Positions 9,532-17,244 of a stretch of 64,000 nucleotides of DNA are shown here, piece by piece; the first letter of the stretch is position 1; each line of letters opens with the position of its first letter. Both the position numbers and the translations under genes were made by a program. The notes beneath the pieces were generated by a model. It searched no databases, was not told the DNA's origin, and saw only the letters and a program-made list of their open reading frames with translations. Location of the stretch: positions 186,001 to 250,000 of the forward strand of contig NZ_FCNV02000001.1 of NCBI RefSeq assembly GCF_001544615.1, given 5' to 3'. Source of the stretch: Caballeronia concitans. GTDB taxonomy: Bacteria; Pseudomonadota; Gammaproteobacteria; Burkholderiales; Burkholderiaceae.

Positions 9532-9839
9532 GTCCCCTTCCATGCGAAGTGAGGCGCTAGACGATGAATTCGCCTGCGCCTTATTGTTCTTTCCGCACGC
9601 GCCCGAACGTTGTCTCCATTCCGGCGCGGCGTCGCTTCGTGCTGCGACTCTATGTGCATTGCGTGCTGCACAAAGCGGACACGAGGTAAGCCGAGCATCA
9701 CTTTGATCCGGAGCCATTGTCGCGCCAATGATGCAGCGCAATCATTGGGATTTGCACTAACTCACGCGGCACGCAAAATACCCGTCGATGCACGCGATCG
9801 GGGCACGCCGCGTGCTCATGGTCATCGCGCTCGTCACAT
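9532..9839. other. Gap upstream of livG: probable promoter region, no gene
   Basis: This 308-bp gap separates livG from the stop codon of the GMC oxidoreductase gene. I see no convincing coding frame. It holds two inverted repeats with 8-nt spacers: GTGCA-N8-TGCAC at 9654-9671 and the longer palindrome listed separately. No clear terminator for the oxidoreductase was found. Confidence 0.5.
9725..9748. promoter_or_regulatory. Palindromic operator candidate upstream of the liv operon
   Basis: CCAATGAT (9725-9732) and ATCATTGG (9741-9748) form a perfect 8-bp inverted repeat with an 8-nt spacer, about 195 bp upstream of the livG start codon. The size and symmetry fit a dimeric helix-turn-helix regulator site. 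No such regulator gene is adjacent. Confidence 0.4.
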
Positions 9840-11516
9840 TCACGCAAGCGCTGATGCGATCACTTCCTGTGTGTGCAGCGTATCGCGGTCTTCGCGGATC
9901 ATCTGGCTTGCGCGCTCGGCGATCATCAGCGTCGGCGAATTCGTGTTGCCCGATGTGATGACCGGCATCACCGATGCATCCACCACGCGCAGTCCGCGCA
10001 CGCCGATCACGCGCAAGCGGCTATCGACGACGGCGGCCGGGTCGTTGTCCGTGCCCATGCGGCACGTGCCGACCGGATGAAAGATCGTCGTGCCGATATT
10101 GCCCGCTGCTTCGACGAGTTCTTCCTGCGTCTGGAACTGAATGCCCGGCAGAATCTCTTCGGGCGCATGACGCGCAAGCGCCGGCGCGCTCACGATGCGT
10201 CGCGTGAGACGCAGCGAGTTCACGGCGATTTCACGGTCACGGTCCGTCGAAAGATAATTCGGCGCGATCAACGGCGCGGCATGCGCATCCGGCGATTCGA
10301 TATGCACGCTGCCGCGCGATGTCGGGCGCAAATTGCACACGGAAGCCGTGAACGCATTGAACGGATGCAGCGGTTCGCCGAAACGTTCGAGCGACAAAGG
10401 CTGCACGTGGTATTCGACATCGGCGCGCTTGATGGATGCATCGTCGGGATTCGACTTGGCGAACACGCCGAGCTGCGATGGCGCCATCGACATCGGGCCG
10501 CTTCGCATGAGCGCGTATTGCATGCCGATGAAGAGCTTGCCCCACCAGCGCGCGGACAGCGTGTTCAGCGTGCGCGCGCCGTTCACCTTGTAGGCCATGC
10601 GCAGTTGCAAGTGGTCCTGCAGATTTTCGCCGACGCCGCGCAAATGCTGCACGACATCGATGCCGAGCCGCTGCAGCCGCGCGCCATTGCCGATGCCCGA
10701 TAGTTCGAGGATCTGCGGTGAATTCACCGCGCCCGCGCTCAGCACGACTTCGCATCGCGCCCTTGCGATGAAGTCGGTATCGCCGCCGCGATATTCCACG
10801 CCCACGCAACGTGCGCCTTCGAACACAAGCCTTTGCGTATGCGCGCCGGTGATCGTCGTGAGATTCGGGCGCTTCATCGCTTCGCGCAGGAACGCTTTCG
10901 CCGCGTTCCATCGGATGCCGCCGCGCTGGTTCACATCGAAATAGCCGACGCCCGTGTTGTCGCCGCGATTGAAGTCATCGGTCGCGGGGATGCCGGTTTG
11001 TTGCGCGGCCTGCGCGAAGGTTTCCAGGATCTTCCACTTCAGGCGCTGCTTTTCCACGCGCCATTCGCCGCCCGCGCCGTGCCATTGGTTCTCACCGCCG
11101 TGGTGGTCTTCGCTGCGCTTGAAGATCGGCAGGACCGAGTCCCACGACCAGTTCGAATCGCCCGTGATGTGCGCCCAATCGTCGTAGTCTTCGCGCTGGC
11201 CGCGCATGTAGATCATGCCGTTGATCGACGAGCATCCTCCCAGGACTTTTCCTCTCGGGTAGGAGAGCGATCGGTTGTTCAGGCCCGGCTCTTTCTGCGT
11301 CTTGTACAGCCAGTCGGTGCGCGGGTTGCCTATGCAGTACAAATATCCCACCGGGATGTGGATCCAGTGGTAATCGTCCTTGCCGCCGGCTTCTAGCAGC
11401 AGCACGCGCGTGTTCGGGTCCTCCGTCAGGCGGTTCGCCAGCACGCAACCTGCGGTGCCCGCGCCTATCACTATGTAATCGTAGGTGCCCTCTTCTTTTC
11501 TTGCTGTCTGTTTCAT
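9840..11516 (-). CDS. GMC-family FAD-dependent oxidoreductase (alcohol/choline dehydrogenase-like)
   Basis: This is a flavoprotein of 558 residues that oxidises an alcohol group. The N-terminal FAD-binding motif is YIVIGAGTAGCVLANRL, followed by the GMC signature region PRGKVLGGCSSINGMIYMRG. Near the C-terminus HPVGTCRMG and SGNTNSPTLMIAERAS carry the conserved catalytic His/Asn region. Its length and motifs match choline- and alcohol-dehydrogenase relatives such as BetA and AlkJ, but no betaine genes are nearby and the substrate is unknown. A LysR gene diverges from it about 420 bp away and may control it. The neighbouring amino-acid importer may be unrelated. Confidence 0.88.
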   Translation of the reverse strand: MKQTARKEEGTYDYIVIGAGTAGCVLANRLTEDPNTRVLLLEAGGKDDYHWIHIPVGYLYCIGNPRTDWLYKTQKEPGLNNRSLSYPRGKVLGGCSSINGMIYMRGQREDYDDWAHITGDSNWSWDSVLPIFKRSEDHHGGENQWHGAGGEWRVEKQRLKWKILETFAQAAQQTGIPATDDFNRGDNTGVGYFDVNQRGGIRWNAAKAFLREAMKRPNLTTITGAHTQRLVFEGARCVGVEYRGGDTDFIARARCEVVLSAGAVNSPQILELSGIGNGARLQRLGIDVVQHLRGVGENLQDHLQLRMAYKVNGARTLNTLSARWWGKLFIGMQYALMRSGPMSMAPSQLGVFAKSNPDDASIKRADVEYHVQPLSLERFGEPLHPFNAFTASVCNLRPTSRGSVHIESPDAHAAPLIAPNYLSTDRDREIAVNSLRLTRRIVSAPALARHAPEEILPGIQFQTQEELVEAAGNIGTTIFHPVGTCRMGTDNDPAAVVDSRLRVIGVRGLRVVDASVMPVITSGNTNSPTLMIAERASQMIREDRDTLHTQEVIASALA

Positions 11517-11580
11517 CTCAATGTCTCCAGTCTCTTTTTTGCCGTCTTTTTTTCTTGCGGCCTTTCGTGTCGGTCTATTA

Positions 11581-11850
11581 GGTCGCCCCTCCCCGGGGCG
11601 GGGGTCACTTTCTTTGCTGCTGCAAAGAAAGTAACCAAAGAAAGCAGCTTTTCTACCGCCCGCTGCACGCCCTGCTCGCTCATTCTTGACGCCTGCCGTG
11701 GCACTCGCCTAAGTGTCGCCCTCACAAGCCCCACCCGGCTTGGTGCGAATAGCCACTGGCACATCGCACCTTTCCACTCGCTGGCACAGCACCAAATAGC
11801 TCCGCCCCCGCTGCGCGGGCGTTGGGTCGTTCGTCGGCGGTTCTTTTCTT
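11581..11850. repeat. Burkholderiaceae-type intergenic repeat
   Basis: The block starts with a CCCCGGGG palindrome. It then has ACTTTCTTTGC (11607-11617) and GCAAAGAAAGT (11622-11632), a perfect 11-bp hairpin. From memory, sequences of this kind, including the CTTTCTTTGC/GCAAAGAAAG hairpin and the following CCGTGGCACTCGCC-type stretch, recur between genes in Burkholderia, Paraburkholderia and Caballeronia genomes. A short minus-strand frame across it (KLLSLVTFFAAAKKVTPAP) is what annotation pipelines often call a hypothetical protein; I regard it as part of the repeat. It lies between the divergent GMC and LysR genes. Confidence 0.6.
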
Positions 11851-11934
11851 GCTGTCTCTTAGACTAGTGCGAAATTCGCTTTTTAATCCAATCAGATTCG
11901 TTCGATCGCGTTATAAGTCGCGCTAATATCACGC

Positions 11935-12837
11935 ATGGACTACACCCTCCTGCGCGCCTTTCTCACCGTCGCCCGCGAAGGCAATCTCACGCGCGCCGCT
12001 GCCCAACTCCATCTCACGCAGCCCGCCGTCAGTCTCCAAATCAAAAACCTTCAGGAAATGCTCGGGGTCGTCCTCTTCACCCGAACCTCGCACGGGCTGC
12101 TCCTCACCCGCGACGGCGAAGCCCTCCTCCCCCACGCCGAACGTGCTCTCGCCACCGCCGCCGAAGTCCGGCGCGCCGCTGCCGCGCTGCGGCATGAACT
12201 CTCCGGGACGCTGCGGATCGGCACTATTCTCGATCCGGAATTTTTGCGGCTCGGCGGATTTCTCCGGCAGTTCGTCGAACGGTATCCGCGCATCGAAACC
12301 GCGCTGCGGCACGGCATGTCCGGATGGGTGCTCGAACGCGTCCGCGCACGCGATCTCGACGTCGGCTACTACATCGGCGATCCCGCCATCGACGGCTCAC
12401 GCGACGGCGACCGCTTTCACGTCGTCCGGCTCACGCCATTCCTGTATCGCGTGCTCGCGCCCGCCGGATGGCACAACCGCGTCAACAAAGGCAAACGCAA
12501 TTGGGCCACGCTCGCCAAGCTGCCCTGGATCTGGACGCCGCCCGAATCCGCTCACAACCGGCTGCTCTCGCGCGTGTTCCGCGAAGCCGGCGCCACGCCC
12601 GTCATCGTCGCCGAAGTCGATCAGGAACCGTCCATGCTCGATCTCGTGAAATCCGGCGTCGGGCTCTCGCTCGCGCGCGATTCCATCGCGCTCGCCCAGG
12701 CGCACGCCCATGCGCTCACCATCGTCGATGGCGTCATCGTGCCGACACAACTCTCGTTCGTCGCGCTCGCCGAACGTCGCGACGAACCCGCCATCGCCGC
12801 CGCGCTCAAACTCATCGACGCCCAATGGTCCGTGTAA
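11935..12837 (+). CDS. LysR-family transcriptional regulator
   Basis: This DNA-binding regulator has 300 residues. The N-terminal helix-turn-helix is clear: YTLLRAFLTVAREGNLTRAA, then QLHLTQPAVSLQIKNLQ. It is followed by the two-lobed effector-binding domain starting at about residue 90 (LRIGTILDPEF). The start codon is the ATG at 11935. It is divergent from the GMC oxidoreductase, its most likely target by the usual LysR arrangement. The intervening repeat makes the intergenic space longer than typical for such pairs. The inducer is unknown. Confidence 0.9.
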   Translation: MDYTLLRAFLTVAREGNLTRAAAQLHLTQPAVSLQIKNLQEMLGVVLFTRTSHGLLLTRDGEALLPHAERALATAAEVRRAAAALRHELSGTLRIGTILDPEFLRLGGFLRQFVERYPRIETALRHGMSGWVLERVRARDLDVGYYIGDPAIDGSRDGDRFHVVRLTPFLYRVLAPAGWHNRVNKGKRNWATLAKLPWIWTPPESAHNRLLSRVFREAGATPVIVAEVDQEPSMLDLVKSGVGLSLARDSIALAQAHAHALTIVDGVIVPTQLSFVALAERRDEPAIAAALKLIDAQWSV

Positions 12838-12896
12838 CGCACGGGTCACGGTATGCTTGGTACGCTCGGCTTAAGCCCACCAACGGAGACCTTTTC

Positions 12897-13436
12897 ATGG
12901 CACGCAACATCGAAATCAAGGCGCGCACGCATCAGTTCGACCAGTTGCGCGAGCGCGCAGCCGCCCTCGCCACCGATGCGCCCCTCGTCTTTCGCCAACA
13001 GGATTTCTTCTACGACGTGCCCACCGGCCGCCTCAAGCTGCGCCAGTTCGACGACGGCACGCCGCCCGAACTCATCTTCTACCAACGCGACGATCGCGAC
13101 GGCCCGAAAGTCTCGTACTACTCGCGCAGCCCCGTGACGAACGCCGAAGCCATGCATACGCTGCTCGCGCAGGCGTTGACGACGCGCGGCATCGTTTCAA
13201 AGGAGCGGCATGTTTATCTGGTCGGGCGCACGCGCATTCATCTGGATCGCGTGGACGGACTAGGCGATTTCGTCGAGCTGGAAGTGCTGCTCGGCCAGGA
13301 CGACGACGAAGCCGGCGGCGAACAGGAAGCGCACGACATGTTCGCGCGGCTGGGCGTCGCGCAAGCGGACCTCGTGCCGGTCGCGTACGTCGATTTGCTG
13401 AATCCCGCGCCTCAGGCGGCGTCGCCGGAAAGGTGA
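12897..13436 (+). CDS. CYTH-domain protein (triphosphate tunnel family, class IV cyclase-like)
   Basis: This is a cytoplasmic protein of 179 residues, opening MARNIEIKAR. The short EIK stretch corresponds to the start of the CYTH signature, with the first glutamate of the usual ExExK missing. Alternating charged strands follow: GRLKLRQFDDG, ELIFYQRDD, RTRIHLDRVDGLGDFVELE. That pattern is the eight-strand tunnel that binds triphosphates with metal ions. Members are thiamine triphosphatases, polyphosphatases or adenylate cyclases, so the reaction is not decided here. The start ATG at 12897 follows GGAGACC. Its last 25 bp overlap the convergent Lrp gene. Confidence 0.75.
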   Translation: MARNIEIKARTHQFDQLRERAAALATDAPLVFRQQDFFYDVPTGRLKLRQFDDGTPPELIFYQRDDRDGPKVSYYSRSPVTNAEAMHTLLAQALTTRGIVSKERHVYLVGRTRIHLDRVDGLGDFVELEVLLGQDDDEAGGEQEAHDMFARLGVAQADLVPVAYVDLLNPAPQAASPER

Positions 13437-13897
13437 GCGAGCGGCAGCGGACCGTTGCGCTTGAACGTCGTCAGCACGATGTTCGAGCGCACGCTATCCA
13501 CGCCCGGCACGCGCATCAGCTTCTTCATCACGAAGCCGGACAGCGCGTTCAAATCCGGCGCCACGATGCGCAGCAGATAATCCGCGTCGCCGACGGTCGC
13601 GTGACATTCGAGCACTTCCGGCAGCGCGTCGATTTCCTGCTGGAACTGCTCGATGACCGAATCGCCATGATGCTTGAGCTTCAGGCTCGTGAACGCCGTC
13701 ACGCCCAGGCCGAGCTTCTCCGGCCGCAACACCACGCGATAGCCTTCGATCACGCCCGTCGCTTCGAGGCGCTGCAGGCGTCGCCCGATTTGCGACGGCG
13801 ATAGCGGCACCTGCTCCCCAAGCTGCTGATGCGTGGCGCGCCCGAAACGCTGCAGGACGTCGAGCAGGGCAAGGTCGAAATGATCGAGTTCCAACAT
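13412..13897 (-). CDS. Lrp/AsnC-family transcriptional regulator
   Basis: This regulator has 161 residues. Its N-terminal helix-turn-helix is FDLALLDVLQRFGRATHQQL followed by LSPSQIGRRLQRLEATGVIE. The C-terminal RAM (amino-acid sensing) domain runs from about residue 70 and contains CHATVGDADYLLRI. The ATG at 13897 (MLELDHFDLALLDVL) is the natural family start; the frame stays open upstream with no support. It is transcribed towards the CYTH gene and overlaps it. Its ligand is probably an amino acid. Confidence 0.9.
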   Translation of the reverse strand: MLELDHFDLALLDVLQRFGRATHQQLGEQVPLSPSQIGRRLQRLEATGVIEGYRVVLRPEKLGLGVTAFTSLKLKHHGDSVIEQFQQEIDALPEVLECHATVGDADYLLRIVAPDLNALSGFVMKKLMRVPGVDSVRSNIVLTTFKRNGPLPLAHLSGDAA

Positions 13898-14389
13898 GAG
13901 GCGGATTCGCGCGAAGGCCCAAGGAAATGCGACTTTAGCGCATCGCCGGGGCACGGATCATCATGACGACGCACTTATACGCATTGGCGCGCGCATATTA
14001 ATACTTGCTTACATCGCCCAACAAGGTAACGGACGTATTACGAACCGTGACACCCGCGAAAGCCGATCACCCGCGAAAATGTGCCTGTAACCCACCTTTG
14101 GAAGGCGATCAAAATCCGCACGTAAGCCGATTCACGGCGTATCTTTCAGTGATGAAGGCGGATTTTTAACCGCTCGTAAACTCCGCGAACGGTGCAAGAT
14201 ACCGCCTGCTGGCGCGCTGGTCGGCGTGCGCGCCCGAAGCGGTACAATCGGCAGCGAATTATTTCGATGTCACCCGCGCGGCGCCGCATGAGAAGTAACG
14301 GTTTTGGTCCGGCCGACCCCGCGCTGCCGCCGCCGCCTTGCGCGGCCTGCGCGCCGGATCGCATTCAACCCATTGTACTGAGCGACTTC
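13898..14389. other. Gap upstream of Lrp and the two-component genes
   Basis: This 492-bp gap has no convincing gene. A -10-like TACAAT at 14243-14248 lies about 140 bp before the response-regulator start, with no good -35 box. Farther left, AAAATCCGC (14111-14119) and GCGGATTTT (14158-14166) are inverted around 38 nt that themselves contain GCCG/CGGC. This could fold as a nested hairpin on either strand; its role is unknown. Confidence 0.35.
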
Positions 14390-15076
14390 ATGCGAATCCT
14401 CCTGATCGAAGACGACCGCCCCATCGCGCGCGGCATTCAAAGCAGCCTCGAGCAATCGGGCTTCACCGTCGACATGGTTCACGACGGCATCTTCGCCGAG
14501 CAGGCGCTCGCGCAGAACCGCCACGAACTCGTCATCCTGGATCTGGGCCTGCCCGGCATCGACGGCATGACGCTGCTTTCGCGCTTCCGGCAAGGCAATC
14601 GCCACACGCCGGTCATCATCCTCACCGCGCGCGACGAACTGCACGACCGCGTGCAAGGGCTCAACAGCGGCGCCGACGACTACATGCTCAAGCCGTTCGA
14701 GCCGCAGGAACTCGAAGCGCGTATCCGCGCGGTGATGCGCCGCAGCGGTCCGCACGGCGACGTGCCGCGCCCCGAAGTCACGCTGGGCGGCTTGCGCCTG
14801 TCGGGCGTCGATCGCCGCATCTTCAACGACGAACGCCCGCTCGAACTGTCGCCGCGCGAATTCGCGGTGCTGGAAATGCTGCTGCTGCGTCACGGCCGCG
14901 TGGTGAGCAAGGCGCAGTTGCAGGATCACCTGACACACTTCGGTGGCGATCTCGGCGATACGGCGATCGAAGTGTATGTGCATCGCGTGCGCAAGAAGCT
15001 CGAAAACACGCGTGTGGAAATCGTGACGGTGCGCGGCTTCGGTTATCTGCTTCAGGAGATCCGGCAGGCGGCGTGA
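14390..15076 (+). CDS. OmpR/TctD-like response regulator
   Basis: This two-component response regulator has 228 residues. The receiver domain (1-120) has acidic residues in LLIEDDRP, the phospho-acceptor D51 in VILDLGLPG, the switch threonine in ILTARDE and the lysine in YMLKPFEP. The C-terminal winged helix follows, ending VYVHRVRKKLENTRVEIVTV, as in OmpR/PhoB. The start is ATG 14390 (MRILLIEDDRPIA). The partner kinase follows immediately. The pair resembles TctD/TctE, but no tricarboxylate transporter is nearby, so the signal is unknown. Confidence 0.9.
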   Translation: MRILLIEDDRPIARGIQSSLEQSGFTVDMVHDGIFAEQALAQNRHELVILDLGLPGIDGMTLLSRFRQGNRHTPVIILTARDELHDRVQGLNSGADDYMLKPFEPQELEARIRAVMRRSGPHGDVPRPEVTLGGLRLSGVDRRIFNDERPLELSPREFAVLEMLLLRHGRVVSKAQLQDHLTHFGGDLGDTAIEVYVHRVRKKLENTRVEIVTVRGFGYLLQEIRQAA

Positions 15077-15105
15077 TGCATCGCGCGTCGTTGCCGTAAA
15101 ACGCT

Positions 15106-16635
15106 TTGCGACTTCCCACCCGGCGCGCGGGCGATCAGCGTTTCGCCCGCGAAGACTGGCTCGATCTGGCGCGATCGACGCCCACCCAACCTCCTGCGCC
15201 GCCGAGCCTGCGGCGCACGTTGTTGCGCCGTCTTGCCGCGCCGCTCTCGCTGCTTGCGCTGATGAGCGGCCTCATGGCGTACTGGCTCGCGTGGCAGTAC
15301 ACGCAGCACGTAGTCGACCGCTCGCTCGCCGATCTCGCCACCGCCATCTCGAAGCAAATCCAGCTCGCGGGCGTCGATGCCCCCGTCACCGTTCCGCCGC
15401 TCGCCCAGGCGATGTTCTCCGATCCCGTCGAGCAGCTCGTCTACCGCATCAGCACCGGCGACGAGGAAATCGCTGGCGACCCCGAATTGCCGCTCACGGG
15501 CACGGCCGTGCGGCGCATTCATTACGCGTACGTCTTCGAGACCCACTACCAGGGCACGAGCGTGCGCGCGGCGCAAGTGCGCGTGCCGCAGCAGACCGGC
15601 AATCCGATCGTCGTCGAGGTGGCGCAGCGCGTGGGATCGCGGTATCGCATCGCGGTGGAATTTCTGTTCGCGATCATGATGCCGCTGCTGCTCCTGCTGC
15701 TGGCCGGCTGGGTGATCGTGTGGCGCGTCGTGAATCAGCAGTTGAACCCGCTCACCGATCTCGCCGACGCGCTGAATCGCCAGACGCATAGCTCGCTGGA
15801 GCCGGTCGACGAATCGCACGTGCCGAGCGAAATCCGCCCGCTCACGAGCGCGATGAACGGCCTGCTCGTGCGTCTGCAAACGGCGCTGGATGCGCAGCGC
15901 AAGTTCATCGCCGATGCCGCGCATCAGTTGCGCACGCCGCTCACCGCCGTGAAGCTGCACGCGGAGCAGGCGCTCAGTTCACGCGATCCCGCGAAGGCCG
16001 TGGAAGCGGTGAAGGAGTTGCGCGCATCGGCGGACCGCGCGGTGCGGCTGTCGAATCAGTTGTTGTCGCTCGCGCGCGCCGAGCCGGGCGAACAGGCCGC
16101 GCGCTTCACGGACTTCGATTTCGCCGCGCTCGCGTTCGAAACCGGCGCCGAATGGGTGCCGCGCGCGCTGGCGGCGCGGGTCGACCTGGGCTTTCAGCGT
16201 ACCGACGATCCGGAAAACGAGCACCCGATGATCGTGCGCGGCAATATCGTGCTCGTGCGCGAAGTGCTGGCGAATCTCATCGATAACGCGCTCAAGTACG
16301 TGCCGCCCGCGCGCTACGAAGGCGCGCGCATCACGCTGACGGTCGGCGACTGGCGCGATCCGCAAGATGCGCGTTTCGGCGAAGTAGTGATCGAGGACAA
16401 CGGTCCCGGCGTGCCGCCCGATCAGCAACCCGATCTCTTCAAGCGCTTCTTCCGTGGCGACGGCCAGAGCGTGGAAGGCGGCGCGGGACTGGGACTCGCG
16501 ATCGTGCATGACATCGTGGTGCTGCACGGTGGCAGCGTGCATTACGAAGACGCGCCGGAAGGCGGCGCGCGCTTCATCGTGCGGATACCGCTGAAGGCGC
16601 CAGCCGACGCCCGCCCCACGCCTTCCGAGAAGTAA
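15106..16635 (+). CDS. Sensor histidine kinase (TctE-like), start uncertain
   Basis: This membrane sensor kinase partners the regulator upstream. It has a transmembrane helix near residues 40-65 (LSLLALMSGLMAYWLAW), a periplasmic domain of about 120 residues, and a second helix near 185-205 (FAIMMPLLLLLLAGWVIVW). HAMP-like linker, phospho-acceptor box FIADAAHQLRTPL (His about 273), N box NLIDNALKY, and G boxes DNGPGVP and GGAGLGLAIV follow. It ends 9 bp from the convergent SET gene. The given start is the first TTG of the open frame; it has no ribosome-binding site. The expected coupled ATG at 15076 reads only seven codons before an in-frame TAA, so the true start is unclear. Confidence 0.85.
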   Translation: MRLPTRRAGDQRFAREDWLDLARSTPTQPPAPPSLRRTLLRRLAAPLSLLALMSGLMAYWLAWQYTQHVVDRSLADLATAISKQIQLAGVDAPVTVPPLAQAMFSDPVEQLVYRISTGDEEIAGDPELPLTGTAVRRIHYAYVFETHYQGTSVRAAQVRVPQQTGNPIVVEVAQRVGSRYRIAVEFLFAIMMPLLLLLLAGWVIVWRVVNQQLNPLTDLADALNRQTHSSLEPVDESHVPSEIRPLTSAMNGLLVRLQTALDAQRKFIADAAHQLRTPLTAVKLHAEQALSSRDPAKAVEAVKELRASADRAVRLSNQLLSLARAEPGEQAARFTDFDFAALAFETGAEWVPRALAARVDLGFQRTDDPENEHPMIVRGNIVLVREVLANLIDNALKYVPPARYEGARITLTVGDWRDPQDARFGEVVIEDNGPGVPPDQQPDLFKRFFRGDGQSVEGGAGLGLAIVHDIVVLHGGSVHYEDAPEGGARFIVRIPLKAPADARPTPSEK

Positions 16636-16644
16636 GCGGAGCGC

Positions 16645-17097
16645 TTATTTCTTTTTGAGCGCGAGCATCGTGCCGCGGCACTTCTTCGCGCCGCAGCGGC
16701 ACTCGTATTCCTTCTTGAGCTTCTTGGTGATCCGCCCTTCGATCACGAGGCCGTAGTCGTAATTCAGCTCTTCATCCGGATCGATGTCGCGCAGCGCGTG
16801 AATGAACACGCGCCCTTCCACTTCCTCGGCTTCGCAGTTCGGCGCGCACGAATGATTGATGTACTTCGCGCTGTTGCCGTCGATCTTGCCGTCGATCACG
16901 CGGCCGTCGTCGAGCGCGAAGTAGAAAGTGTGATTCGGTTCGTCCGGATTGTGCGGATGACGGCGCAGCGCTTCCTTCCACGAAATGCGCTCGCCCTTGT
17001 ATTCCATCACCTTGTCGCCCGCGGCAATCGGCTTCACGGCAAACACGCCCTTGCCATGCACGCCCGAGCGGCGAACGGTGACCTTGCGTGAACTCAT
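16645..17097 (-). CDS. SET-domain protein-lysine methyltransferase
   Basis: This small protein of 150 residues is almost entirely a SET domain. The N-terminal GVHGKGVFA (12-20) is the SAM-binding loop, NHSCAPNCE (81-89) and ELNYDYG (110-116) are the core knot motifs, and CRCGAKKC (133-140) is a post-SET cysteine cluster that would bind zinc with the cysteine of NHSC. It should transfer methyl groups from SAM to lysine side chains. Bacterial SET proteins are uncommon and include secreted factors in Legionella and Burkholderia thailandensis that act on host chromatin. No signal peptide is visible here and the target is unknown. Confidence 0.88.
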   Translation of the reverse strand: MSSRKVTVRRSGVHGKGVFAVKPIAAGDKVMEYKGERISWKEALRRHPHNPDEPNHTFYFALDDGRVIDGKIDGNSAKYINHSCAPNCEAEEVEGRVFIHALRDIDPDEELNYDYGLVIEGRITKKLKKEYECRCGAKKCRGTMLALKKK

Positions 17098-17153
17098 CGA
17101 ACGAATCCTTAATAACGAATCGGTGGGGACGTCATGCGCGCGCGGACGCGGGC

Positions 17154-17190
17154 ATAAAAAAACGCGGTGGCCATGAAGGCACCGCGTTCA
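17154..17190 (-). terminator. Terminator of the Old Yellow Enzyme gene
   Basis: AACGCGGTG (17161-17169) and CACCGCGTT (17180-17188) form a perfect 9-bp stem. On the minus strand it is followed by TTTTTTT. It lies 57 bp beyond the oxidoreductase stop codon and separates that gene from the SET gene. Confidence 0.85.
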
Positions 17191-17244
17191 ACGGTATCGA
17201 CGGTATCGTACACTCCCGCCCGCTCGCTGCTCAACTGTGTCGAA

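Noticed and set aside
11513-11764. An 83-codon minus-strand hypothetical protein
   Set aside because: It is the translation of the family repeat; such frames recur wherever the repeat lies and have no known product.
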